Below, in pieces: positions 1-11,860 of a DNA stretch of 55,942 nt. Origin of the DNA: Spirogloea muscicola (lineage: Eukaryota > Streptophyta > Zygnematophyceae > Spirogloeales > Spirogloeaceae); the NCBI GenBank assembly GCA_009602725.1, contig WELB01000038.1:462051-517992 (forward strand), read 5' to 3'. The translations under genes were made by a program, and so were the position numbers. The notes under the pieces are model-generated. The model had not been told where the DNA came from and did not search any database. It saw nothing but the letters and a program-made list of their open reading frames with translations. How positions within the stretch are numbered: position 1 is the first letter of the stretch; every line of letters starts with the position of its first letter.

Positions 1-95
<95 letters not shown>
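1..95. repeat. (TC)n microsatellite
   Basis: An almost perfect run of TC dinucleotides starts at the first base and fades into a C/T-rich tract that continues to about 300. It lies upstream of the S4-domain gene and may form part of its pyrimidine-rich 5' region. The true array length is unknown because it is cut by the window edge. Confidence 0.97.
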
Positions 96-98
<3 letters not shown>

Positions 99-304
99 CT
101 CTCTCCCCTTCAGTCCCTCCCTCCCCCCCTTGATCTCTCACACTCCCTCCACCCCTCTCCACTACTCAACTCACGCTCCACACCACCCCTTCCTTCACAC
201 CTCCCCACCCCCCCTTTTCCCACAGTTTATTTCGAACAGCAGCTTCCTCTCACTCCACTGCCTGCCTCCGTCCTCCTCTCCTCCCTCCCCCCTTCCCTCG
301 GCTG

Positions 305-2798
305 ATGCATGCCTGGCCGTTCACGGCAATGCTGGCCAGCAGGGCCTCCGGGGCCGTGGCATCCGCCGCGCACGACGTCCTCTGCCGCCACGCTCGCGCC
401 GGTGCGAGGCGGCGGGGGAGAGCGGCGGTGGCAGCGGCCGCCGCGGCCCTGCCGCGCAAGCAGCGCGAGGAGCTCCTGCTGGGCGTCGATCGCGGCCACG
501 TGCACGCCGTCGGGCGCGCCCTCGAGCTCGTGGGCCACCATTCTCTGAGCAGCCAAGCATGATCTCGCTGGTGTTCAGGACATAACATTTGGTCATTTGA
601 ATTTGGATTGAAGTGACATACTTCAATGTTCTTGGGAAGTTTCTTGATCTCATGACATGAAGGAAGACTGTGACAGCCAGCTCAATAGGACAGGCAGCTG
701 CTCCATACTCAAAGTCCCTTAAGCGCAAAACCTAGACCTTCAAACTTTAACCTCTGAATCCTAAATCCCCTGTCCTGACATCTGACCCACAGCGAGTGTC
801 TGCCTCGTCCATGTCAGGCGGTGAGTTCGGCCGATCGCTGGGCAGTGGCCCACACCGACTTCCTGACGCCGCCGGCGCGCACCGACGCCCTGCGGGTCCT
901 AAGCCGGCTCGCCGGCGTCGGCGTTGTGGCCTCCGGCGGCTACCCTCAGGTCCGGGAGCCGCCTCTGCGTCTTTGTGTACATGCATTACTGGGCAGTCGC
1001 GCGCCCAGAGCGCTCCGCTGACAAGGTGATGTCTGCAGGGCTGGGCTGTGACGCGGATCGCCACTGATGACCGTGCGGCGTATGGGCAGGCGGAGCGCTG
1101 CCGGCTGTCAGTCGGCCACCCGGAGGCGCTGGCCACAGGCTGCAGAGGTGCAGACAGTGGCAGTGACGATGCAACCGGCTTTGTCGGTGCAGTGGCTGCT
1201 ATCAGGTCTACCCCAGGCTCTGCTGCTGCACCTTCGATCAAGGTTGCCAGACAGACGCAGAAATTACGACACAGTTTTAACTCCATGACGTGCACATTAA
1301 GTGTCATGGCTGTTGAGATGCAATGGAGACCTGTCTGTCTGCCTGCTGTTCAGTGTCAGTGGGGACTTTGAGGCCAACGCAGTGAGCCATGGGGACTTCC
1401 TTGGGTCGGTCTTGGGGACGGGCATCGTGCGCGAGAAGGTTGGCGACATCCTGGTGCAGGTTAGCAGCCTTGCTCTCTCTTGCAGCTTGAGCCACAGCTC
1501 AGGGTGTGCTCAGGAGCACAAAGTGTGGACCGCATAGGCAAGGTCATCCTAGACTTATCCAGAAGCACAAGAACCTACGGAGTGCTTGCTTCGCGAACGA
1601 GCACCACTCACAGCTTCCTTGTCTTCAGGATGAGGGAGGAGCTCATGTCATCCTAGTTCCTGAGCTCGTCGAGTATGTCACCGGCAGCCTGACACAGGCA
1701 CGTTGCTCGTGACGCTCTGACGACCAAGCTTGACACCCAAGCCAACCTGATGACTCAGTTCAGTCTTGCAGTCTGATTTCACATGATGCTCTTCAATCAG
1801 TGAAGTCACACTTAAAATACTGATCACTGATCTCTCTTACACATGACGCGAACTCAGCAGTGTCCCACTGCTTAAGCTGCTTCCATCATAGTCAGCTTCT
1901 ATACCAATGGCATGTGGTTGTCTTTTCAATAGGTCCGCCATACGCCTGTGACGGTGGAGCCAATCAGTCTGGCTGATCTCAAGGTCAAGGCCCCCAAGTT
2001 AGTGGCGCTACTGCTCAATATGTACCAATTGTCTGCAGTGCTCAAGCATCTAGACTAAGCCCTGCTTTTGCAACTCACATGACAACTTGGCGTCTCTTTC
2101 TGTCTTGCACCTTCCGTTATTGCCTGCCCTTGCCTTGAACCTGTCAGACTTGCTGTCACAGAAGAGCCTACATAGATGGCCCAGCCAGAAGCCTCTGCTG
2201 TGTGTTGGTATCTCTTTGTTCAAAGATGAACAAAGAGAGTCTCACTGTGTTGCACAGAGTGGACATCTTGAGAACTGTGGAAGCCTCCACAAGACTTGAC
2301 GCGCTGGCCAGCTTTGGCTTCAAGGTCTCTCGCACAAAGATTGCTGACTGCATCAGGTCAGTACCTTGAGACTATGAAGCTATGAGTCGTAGTCATGTCA
2401 GCCTGTTTTAGTTTGCAGCTTATTCATGGATTTTGTAAGGCCTTTGTTGCAGTGCCGGAGATGTGAAAGTGAATTGGAAGGAGGTTAAAAAGGGAGCCAT
2501 CTCTCTAAAGACCGGCGATGTTATCTCCGTGAAGGGCAAAGGTCGACTGGAGGTAAGCACTCATTATGTGGTGGTGGTTTCACGTTCCATCTGAATTTGG
2601 GGAGTCTGACAATCAAGCTGCTGGCAGCGTTCTTGTCAGTGGGCTCACATGCCATGCCATGCCATGCCATCCACTAACTTCACCTGGCAGAGAGCTGAGG
2701 TCACCCAGAGCTCCACATCCTACCAAATGCAACAGGTTGGTCCAATTGAGATGACAAAGAAAGGGCGATATGGTGTCGAGATCACTCGCTTTGTGTAA
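305..2798 (+). CDS. S4 RNA-binding domain protein, PSII-S4/YlmH type (plastid)
   Basis: Nine exons give a phase-consistent 324-residue protein: 305-529, 818-949, 1090-1205, 1354-1459, 1629-1697, 1933-1997, 2258-2356, 2453-2552, 2736-2798. The N-terminus is Ala/Arg-rich like a plastid transit peptide; a second in-frame ATG lies at 329. The middle holds the family blocks HTDFLTPP, AERCRLSVGHPEA and SHGDFLGSVLGTGI. The S4 fold covers the last third (RLDALASFGFKVSR, then LKTGDVISVKGKGRLE), and the end TKKGRYGVEITRFV is the usual family terminus. Relatives are universal in cyanobacteria and plastid-bearing plants, where the family carries a photosystem II S4 label; bacterial YlmH-type relatives bind ribosomal RNA. 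The exact role here is inferred, probably plastid RNA or ribosome related. Intron 5 (1698-1932) uses a GC donor after CAG, because a GT donor three bases on would break the frame. Confidence 0.9.
728..778 (+). repeat. Degenerate CCTAAA telomere-like tract in intron 1 of the S4 gene
   Basis: The tract contains AAACCTAGACC, CTTTAACC and ATCCTAAATCCCC, loosely following the CCCTAAA plant-type telomere unit. It lies within the intron between exons 530 and 817. Similar tracts occur elsewhere in the window (19.87, 35.27, 42.69, 42.85 and 43.1-43.26 kb). Confidence 0.5.
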
Positions 2799-3017
2799 TT
2801 CTACCAACATTGGCTTCACACAAGACGTTATAAAGTATTTGGCCATTGCCTGTTGCTCAACAAATTTCGAGATGAAAAAGCAAGGTACTTTGCGAATGCG
2901 ATCAACCCGCAAAACAAATGTGCCTAAGAATCGTTGGGAAATGCAAGTAAGAGTAGCACGAGCAAGCTCTGTTAGAGGTGTGCCATGTCTGGACATCTGT
3001 AACGTCAATGCCTGCTG

Positions 3018-6000
3018 CTAAGCTCTGGGGGTCAAAACTTCGACAGCCCCACTACGAGGCGTCACAAGCTCTGCAATCGTGGCATTGCAGAAGAAGCACT
3101 TTCTGCTATTCAGCAAGTGCCGCGATATGCACCTCCTACAAGACAAATGGGAGCACGGCATCAAGAACGTGTCTGCCTCGCTTGCATAGCAGATGGCACA
3201 CAAAGAGCTCTCCTCGTCGTCCTCAACTGACAGATGCGTCCCAGGTTTTGTGCCAAGCGGGTGCTTCTCCACGCTCACTGCACCATTTGCAAGTCTAGCG
3301 CGTCAAGCAAATGGCCAGCTTTGGAGACTAGCATCAGGTTCCAAACCTCTCACGCCTAACTCATGCTGGATGCCAGACCCACTTCGCCAGACAATGTTTG
3401 CAACTGACAGAGACGGTATTTATTGATGACATCTCTGAGTGCCTTATGAATTGTGAATACCTCGCAAATTTGCTCTACGCGTCTCAGCCGCCCGAGCAGC
3501 CTCCACCTCCTCTCTGAAGTGGCGAACGAAGTTCTTCAGCTGAGGAAGCCTGGAGAGTGAGTGATCCCCCCTGAAAACGTGTGCCTGTTCATATATCCAT
3601 AGGCATTTTGATACAGTTCATTGGATCAGGATCATCAGACTGCACAAAGCTGAACCCACAAACCTCATATACTCACAGTCATCCTTAAGCCTACACCTAT
3701 ACTACATACTGCCGCCCACGCTTGCCATGACTCGCTGTGGCCTTACCTAACAACAGACTGTAGGCAACATCACTTCTCAAAGTCAAATGCTTGATGAATA
3801 TATAGACTTGCTAAAGCAACGAATCTGCTTTGAGGCAGACGTGGAAGCCCGGACTTCTCATCTTGCTCTTTTGGCAGGAGCTCACCCAGTTCTTGGCTAC
3901 GAGGCGCTCAAAATTCTCCACTGCAGCTGGTGAAGCATCAATGAGCGCCAGTTGCTTTGCTATGTTATGTCTTTGTAGACCTGGAAAATTTTCAAGAGCA
4001 CAATCAATGAGCAACTCCAGGAGTTGACTAACTTGCCTGAGACAAGCAAACCTTGTCGGTCTCAGAAGGAACCTGAGATGCATGCTTGCAATAGCATGCG
4101 CGGCTGATAGCACTAATCACAGTACCTGCTGCTAAATTAAGCATAGCAACTCACACCTAACTTCACACAGTAATAAGCAACTTACCTTCTGAGCTACTAC
4201 ATGTACTTTGTCCTCCTAGAGTAGCTACAATGCCCACAATTGGCGCCAAGATCTGCCACTTGGTGACTTTCTCTGCAGACCTCAGCCGGCACTTCAACAT
4301 GCTGCAATGACAGACATGTAGCTTGAGCAAGATTCAGAGCTTGATCATCCCCAAAGAACGGCTGGCCTGAAGACCCTCCTACAAATGAGATCTTGAAGCT
4401 GACATCTGTCTCTTACCTTAAGCAAAAAACCTTTATCTCCCAGCTCGATTTGATATACAAAAGCCAACATTTGCATGACCGAGTTTTCATAAATTTGTCT
4501 TGCAAGTCAATGTTGACCTTCTCTCAGCCTAGACCCTCCATGCCTGAATCATGGACCTGTTGATTCTGAAGACGAGGACTTGGCTGCCAACAACACACCA
4601 GGACCTCGGGTATGTCAGACTACTCCCAAGTCACAAAGCTCTCACCTATCAAAGAGCCGCGCGTCTGCATCTGAGGTGGTGTGATTCAGTGTAAACATGA
4701 TGAACTCGCACAACCTCTGCAGATTGATCTCTGGCCCTTCGAGAAAGACTTCGGGGACCTGCAGAGCGAAAAACTCCAGGATCCTCTCCAGGTTGCACGA
4801 TAATTCAAACATGATGCTGCACTTGCGCTGTTGCAAGTCCTGCACAGGCTAGCGGACAGCAAGCAATGCAAAGCTGTCAGTTGCAATACAAATACTGCTG
4901 TGTCATTCAGTGCCATTCAGTCATGGACAAAGCCAATTTTGTTCCAGCCTAAGTCCTACACTACATAGATTTCCTGCTAATGCAGTATATGACAATGCCC
5001 CACAGGTTTGTAGCTCTCACTTGCCGACGGTACAGCGTATCCTGCATCTCCTTAATGGCAGCAGAAAACTCAGTGACTGTCCAATTGAGGGTATTAAAAA
5101 GTTGATTCAAGAAAGCTAGAAACAGCTTTTCATTCTCCCTGCAGCTATCTCTGAGTAAGGCCTGCAGAAGTAGCAAGGGTGCTCCAGGTCAGGCGCCAAG
5201 CGCGGACTCTTCTGGATATGAATAGGAGAGACAGATGGCGTCATGTCTTTGCAGCGTGCTCAGAACCCATTGCATATGCATAGGACCCATAACATGAACT
5301 TGACCTGGAAAACGGAGGAAGAGCATTCCGAGTATGCCGAGCCAGCTTCCAGCTGAGCATCTGAGGAGCCAGAGTTGCCAAACCCTTGGCCGTTGCACAG
5401 CCTCAGCAGAATGTTCGACACGGGTATCCAGAACCGGTTGTCAAATGCAGTCAGCAGCGCGGGCACCATGTGCTTCCTGGCTGCTGGATTGACCTCAAAC
5501 GCGGCAACATATTCCTTGTACTGCAGTAAGACCGAGATGGACTGGAGAAGCATGTCCCGTATGTCTGGGTTGACTATGCGCGAATCGATCACATGCGTGA
5601 CCAGGAAAGTTACCTGCGCAAATTGGTACAATATGCTACCAGGTGCGTCAGTTGCTGACTGTTAGCACGTGTTAGCCACCTGTAGCCAAGGATATGCAGG
5701 CTGGGGCGGGCCAATATGAAGCTAAAACCGAAGCAGAGACACTGTACACAGAATCAACCAGCAGGTTGCTACATAGATTGCACAGATACCAACTACTGAA
5801 GCTGGAACAAAAATGTAACGGCATGATGTCATGCATACCAAGGAGGAAAGGCCCTGTCGAAGAAGGAAAGAAGCAGGCGCTAGAGGTGGATCACTGCGCC
5901 TCAGTGCATGGAAGCTGTCTACCATGGTCTCCAGATAGTACTCAGGGACATAAGCAAAGACATCGCCACTCTTGCTCAAGGCCATAAGCAACTTGACCAT

Positions 6001-9000
6001 CCATATGCACGTCGCATACATAGCCTCTTGCTTCCATGTTGCGAAGCACGTAACACGGTACCTGCATATGGATTTCAACATGTTAAAAAAAGAAGCATGC
6101 AGGTCAAGCAGCAGATGTAGCACATGCCATAGTGAAAAAAAAAGGCCACAAAATATACTAACAAAAACAGACATTCCTGGAGAACATGACAGCCAACATT
6201 GGTTGTTGCTCTTGTCACTCTAAATTTCAGAGGCTCTTGCAAGTAATTGAGGTAGTTAATAAGCGTACTTTCATGGAGAATGCGTCTTAGATGCAGGTTG
6301 GCCCTTACCATACACATCGACGGACATGTTCAAGCACATCGGCCCGATACACTTCACGGGCCACTGCCAAATGGCGAGCTCTGTCAGAACTTTGTGACGA
6401 GCTAGGCGAGATCTGCCGCTCGACATCAGCAAGCTGTGCAGCAGCTTGCACCTGGCCTTGCAGATGCAAGGATGCCTGCAGACAGGAAAGACACAGTCAA
6501 CTCCCATAGCTGGGCAGCTCGGGCTGCACACGGAGGTGCTATTATACGCTTTTTGAAGAGCTTAGGGAGTCAATGCAAAATGGAAACCTTGAGACCAACA
6601 CACTCAAGTGCACCCATGACAATAGTGAGCTACCACTGCATGCCATACTTGACTGTATGAGAAATTTCTACTTTCCAAAGCATGTAACAGCATGAGACCT
6701 GCTTGAGTTCAACAGATCATGAGGTATATTCACAGGAGCGACCTGCTTCAACGAGGAGGCCAGACCGAGATGGTACAGCAGAATCATGGTGTCCGCTAAT
6801 CGCTCCTCACGGAAATCATCGTCTTGCGCGGCTAGACTGCTCTGCCGTTCAGCCGCACCAGGTCTGTAGTGATCGCATGCAGGCCTCCCACTTGTGCTAG
6901 CCTCGCCAGCATCATGCCAGCACCGGTTGCTTGAGCTGGGCTCCTCCGCACCTTGCGGACCATCAGACTGAGCATCCTCATCCTCGTCCCACTCCACCGC
7001 TTCGTCAGGGCCACAGTGCACGGGGTGAGCCTTCAGTAGATGGCTGAATGTACCGCCCAGCCTAGGCAGTGTGGCATATGGGGCGCTGCTGCGGATGAAC
7101 GGCTTAGTCTGGAACCTCTGTTTGCCGCCTCTATGCAAGAAGCCCCCTCCAGTGCCCTCCTCTGCCAGCTTCTGAGAAGATTGCATGTGGCATCTGTCGC
7201 AAAGCGCATCCTCTGCCTCTGAATGGTGTTGCGGTGAGTCTGATCCACAGTCTGAGAACTTATCTTGGGCACCCAACTCTGACTTAGCTTGGACGCTGCC
7301 TTTGGCAAGCAGGCCAGGCAGCATCTTGCTGTGGTCGCCTTGCGCGAGGCCAAAGGACAGCATCCTGAGCAGGACAAAGTACGCCGAGACGAGCACAGAC
7401 TGGTCTGCCAGGCCGGGCGGAGGGATGTTCCGGTTCGCTCCCAAGTTCTTCATTGTCAGATTCTGGAGGAAAAGGCATAGGACCAGACCTTTGCTGCTTG
7501 TATGATCAGCCCCTGCGACACAGAGGGGAGCATCAAAGTGGAGCAGCTGCTTGCAGAGCTCAACTTGCAAGTCCTCTACCTGCAAAAGTAAACGAAAACG
7601 AAAACTCCAAGTGAACCACAAACGTAACAGCTGACATAGCACAATGAGCTACCCTGCTTATGGACTACGGAGCTATCTGTACAGAACAACTAGAAACCAT
7701 TGCAATTTGCCAGAACAGCTGGTCAACAAATGACGAGCCAAATGCCGTGAGGAATTGGCCAGGAGCTTTGAACAAGAGCAGGCGGCCACTCAAGGGGAGT
7801 CCAGTGACTTTGCTGGTTAGAAGTGGACCTGAGCGACTGCTGCTGCCAGGGTACTTGTGACCTGTTTCAACTGTGTCTCTGTGCATGTGTCACTGCCGCC
7901 TTCAGTACATCCAGGCCACCAGACTGCTGGCAGCAATACTTCTAAGTCTAACCTGAGTAAACAGAAGCAAAACAGCTTAAGTGGCTGATAGCATCCACAG
8001 ATAGGACGTTGTATTGTCAAGTGTGACTTGTCGTTCCAAAGATGTGTTGATCATTGCTTGAAGCCAGCTGAGCCACTATCAAGCAGCAACAATTGCTCCC
8101 GAGCAGCACAGGAACAGGATATATTGAAGCACTGCTTACTTTGTGGATCCTTTACGAAAGAGAAGGCCTTCTAGAGTAGATTGAAAGCTGCAAGAGTGGA
8201 GCCAGAAAGCCATCCAGTGCCATCGTGATATCAGCTTATTGGCCACAGCAAGATAAGGGTAAGGGCCCTTTGCTAAGTCACCACCTGGCGGACAGAAGCT
8301 GCAACAATTCACAGCCACAATCAAAGGCCCGTATGAATGACATCTTGTACTCGCCGCGAAAGCGGCCTGTGATCAGCAAATACACGGCACGCGACCAGGT
8401 ACTACACAAGTATGCACACAGTCAGCATGTGCCTTTATGATGCTATTTACAGCCAGTAAAACCTTTGTCATCGTTACTAGGAAGCTTAAGTGAACTGGCT
8501 GCCTGCAGAATACACCTCTTTGTGAATGATAATATCAACATGGGCAGGCAGACATACTACCTGCTCGTCGTGCAACCGTAAGCTAGTGCATCCATCACAA
8601 CTGGTATGACCCCCTTCAGCACGTACTCATCCAGGCACGCCAGCAAAAGGTCCAGGACCTGCAACGCAAAGCACGAGAACTGATGTCTACCAGCCTTGCT
8701 GTGTGAACATCGCTCTCTATTCAACACGGTAAGTAGAAAGTGCCACCGTGCATAGCTGCAGAGCTAATTGAAATACTTATGATGGAAGACAAGTACATAT
8801 GAGCCCTTCTCACCTCTTCCAGACTCTCCGTGTCATGAGGAGGGGATTGCCGGAACGCACTGAGGAGGAACGGCACAAGCGCTGCCCAGATGACATAAGC
8901 CCCTCGGATAGGCACAGTGTCGCCCTTCTGCTCCTTAAGGTCCAACTCCTGCTCCGTGGACCAGCCCAGCATCAGCAGCAGGCCCAGGAGTTCTGCGAGG

Positions 9001-10990
9001 CAGGCTGCCAGGAGCACCCGGTCATCCTCCGGGAGCGGTGATGGGCGATGGAGCCTGTCCTGTGGTGTGAGCGCTGCCGCCGCCTCCTTGCTGTCGAGCT
9101 GCACAAGCCTCTGGAGGCAGGCCAGCAGGTAGCTGGCCTGCAGCGCCGGCCCAGGCCTCGCCAACGCATCGGAGGGGGCCGGCATGGCCGCAAATTGCTG
9201 AGTGCCACCAGGCGCCTCCATGGCAGCGGAGGGAAGCACGTCCAAGTCCCTCAGCCAGCTCCCGAGCTCCACCTGCGACTCCTCCTGGCTCTGCTTCTCG
9301 GTCTGCTTCTCAAAGAGGGACTGCCACTCCTTGAAAGCCTGGTCCGCCTTGGCGGTCACCCGGGCGCTGGCGAGAACGTTCTCGAGGCTGTCGAGAGGCC
9401 TGTCATCCAGGCTGGGCGGTGCCTGCACGGGGAGGAAGCCCAGCACCGGATGCTGCATCGGCCGCGAGCCGAAGTTGAGCAGGCAGCGCTCGCCGTACGA
9501 CAGGGAGACGGCCGGGAAGTAGCCCAGGCCCGGCTCGAGGCTCCGCACGCCGGTGAACGCCACGCCCAGCGGCACGCCGTTGCGGTAAAACGAGATCTCC
9601 CGTTGCTCCAGGTCCAGGCAGCACCCGATGACGTCGCCCGCCACCCACGGCTGCGCATCAGTCGAGAGCGAGCAAAGCCACATCAGGTCACAAGGTCGGC
9701 GAGCTCCTGCTTTGCATGGCCAAGGTCTTCGCAAACGCCGTCAACCAACAGTCGGAAGCCATGAGCATTAGAGGGCGTATGAGACACGGCAAGTCCTTCT
9801 GCGGCACTTTCTTTGTGACCAGCAGCGCAGCAGCTGTCACTCACCTGGCCGTACTCCTGACAACCGCCGCCCCACTTGAAGAGCCGCTTGCCATCGTACG
9901 CGTACGAATCCGCTGCGTCGCCCACGCCGTCCTCGTTGGTGAAGGGGCACCGCAGCGTCGCCCAGCCGAGCTGCTGGATGCCGGCCGTGAACAACGTCAC
10001 CTCGTACATCCATCGCGCCTACAGAGAGTGCCAAGCCGATGCTGCGCGATCAGGCACGTGGCATAGTCAGAGCAACCATTGCTGGGAGCACTGCCGGACA
10101 GCAGCGGTCCAGCTAATGGCCGCCGACGTCGGGCTAGGACAACAACGCTCGCAATCAGTGCTGGCATAGACCCGTGCCGCCAGTGCCGCCGCAGACCTTG
10201 TACATGCAGACGTTCGCCCGGGCGCTGCTGAAGTTGCTCTGGCTCTCGAGCAGGAGGCCCGCGGCATCAAACTTGATGCCGCCCGAGGAGCTCTCCTCCT
10301 CCATCTGGGCGACCGCCGGGCCGAGCCGGCCGGCGGCCACAGCGTCGCCCGGCCACTGGCCCTCGGGGTCGTCGGCCGGCACCGGCAGGCGGCCGAGGCG
10401 GTCGGCCAGGTAAGCGCGGACGTGGCGGTAGTTCACGGCGCCGCCTTCGACCAGCGGCGACGCCGCCACCGCGTGCTCCAGCTCGTGCGCGTCGAGCACG
10501 TGGGCCAGCGTCCGCTGCTCACGCAGGCGGCGCAGCAAAGCTCATCAGCCCCCGCAGGACAAGACCTGCCGCGGCCGCCTCCATGGCAGCGAAGGCTGGG
10601 AGTCAGCGGCGGGGACTCCGCGAGGGCTCCCCGAGAGCCGCTGCGCGAAAGGCGCAAGGCGGCGCGCCGGCCTGGCTGACTGACCTGCAGCTGCGCGCCG
10701 AGCGCGGCGTCCGGCTCGGGCACGGCCATCTTGCGCATGAGCGCCGCGCGGTGCAGCGCGCCGCCGGCCGCGCCCCCACGGTCGTCGAGGAGCAGGGCCA
10801 GGCCCAGGCTCAGGCGCGTTTTTTTTTTTTTTTTTTTTTTTTTTTTCCGCCCGCGCTCCTGGAGCAGGCCTCCCGCTTCTCGGCGAGGCGCGGCGCCGCC
10901 AAAGTCTCGCGCCGCGCGCGGCGGCGGCGGCGGCGGCGGGGGTTGCGGAATGGGGGGGCACGTGGATTTTCGCGACGCGGGACCGATCAT
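3018..10990 (-). CDS. RKP: RKP/KPC1-like E3 ubiquitin ligase (SPRY + RING)
   Basis: Eighteen exons in transcript order: 10685-10990, 10197-10514, 9845-10018, 8814-9650, 8561-8658, 8351-8401, 8140-8298, 7829-7952, 6743-7579, 6309-6475, 5839-6061, 5305-5613, 5021-5161, 4646-4839, 4207-4301, 3886-3980, 3479-3584, 3018-3277. All junctions keep phase, giving about 1497 residues (plant RKP is roughly 1280). The SPRY domain spans exons 3-4 (RWMYEVTLFTAGIQQLGW, VAGDVIGCCLDL, YRNGVPLGVAFTGV). The central LGANRNIPPPGLADQSV and GFLHRGG blocks and the stretch LLQSISVLLQYKEY are diagnostic of RKP. The C-terminal RING reads CAIC...CSHLSCRRCISRHL...CFFC. Animal KPC1 ubiquitinates the CDK inhibitor p27, and plant RKP is linked to Kip-related proteins; substrate here is inferred. 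The start is uncertain: the ATG at 10990 leads into a poly-Lys run encoded by (T)28 on the plus strand, so the N-terminal frame depends on exact homopolymer length. Confidence 0.93.
10819..10846. repeat. (T)28 homopolymer inside RKP exon 1
   Basis: Twenty-eight consecutive T lie inside the first RKP exon and read as a run of AAA lysine codons on the minus strand. Any length error or polymorphism shifts the N-terminal frame. The family-like stretch LGLALLLDDRG follows immediately downstream in the transcript, so coding sequence is secure only after this tract. Confidence 0.95.
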
Positions 10991-11860
10991 GGAGATGAAA
11001 GCTCTCCTTCCGCGTCACCCTGACGCGCTGACGCTGCCGGGGACGCTGACGCTGCAGTCGCGTGAGTGGAGCCCGACGCTGACGCTCCAGGCGGAGCGCT
11101 GACGCTGACGATTTGCCTGTAGCTGCGGCTCCTGATGTCAGGCAAGACCGAGCGCCGAGGGGCTCAGGCTTAAGACCTACGTCGCTCATTGTTTTACATT
11201 ACCATATCCAGGGTCTATGATTGGGCTGTGGGATTATAGATGGGGTTCAGCATCTGTGGGTCACTCGCAGCGCCGTTGATTGGGTCTCTGTCTACAGCCT
11301 CCATTACTGTGCCTGGCATCGTCTGCTAAGCCGCTGATCCTGGCCCCTGCAGCAGGCTGCCTGCTCACTGGCCGCTAGCTGTCCTAAACAGGTCGTCAGG
11401 AATAAGTATAAGCGGCATGGCCAGCCAGAAGGGCTCACCACTGCATGCAGCCAGCGGAGATGAAGACAATGACTTGGTGCGAGCAGTGCGCGGAGGAGTG
11501 TCTGGCCACGAGCAGCTTCGCCAGGAGGACTCTTGGTTTCAAGCAGTGGTCAGGGCTTAGAAGGAGCAGCCAAGTGTTACTGAGTCCCCACGGCAGAGAG
11601 ACAGCAAGGAGAAGTCAGGGGGAGGAAGGAGGGGCTTGATGAGCGCTCGCAGGTCACCGGCAAGTGTAAGGTGCAGCTCCACTTGCTCGTGAAGTGCTCC
11701 GATAATAGTATGAGAGGGTTTAAGAGAAAAGCTAACGTGGTGCCCACCACAAGCTGAAAAGCTGGGGCGTCACAGATGATCGGACGCTGACTTCTAAGTA
11801 TGCGCTAATTGGCCATGAGAGTATTGCACACTTTCAGTTGTTGCTGCTGTTGACGGCGTG
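10991..11860. other. Intergenic region between RKP 5' end and GMP synthase 3' end
   Basis: No exon or homologous motif is visible. It begins with a cluster of GACGCT hexamers (11019-11115, mostly GACGCTGACGCT units with interruptions). The remainder is unremarkable mixed sequence that must contain the RKP promoter and the GMP synthase 3' flank. Confidence 0.6.
11019..11115. repeat. Interrupted GACGCT hexamer array
   Basis: The unit GACGCT(GACGCT) recurs about six times in under 100 bases, each cluster separated by short GC-rich spacers. It lies just upstream of the RKP start. A similar short run (GACGCTGACGCTGACG) occurs at about 35202. Confidence 0.8.

Noticed and set aside
9048-9764. Plus-strand 238-codon frame across the RKP SPRY exon
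   Set aside because: It is antisense to a strongly conserved exon; its Arg/His/Pro-rich composition is a typical GC-rich shadow.
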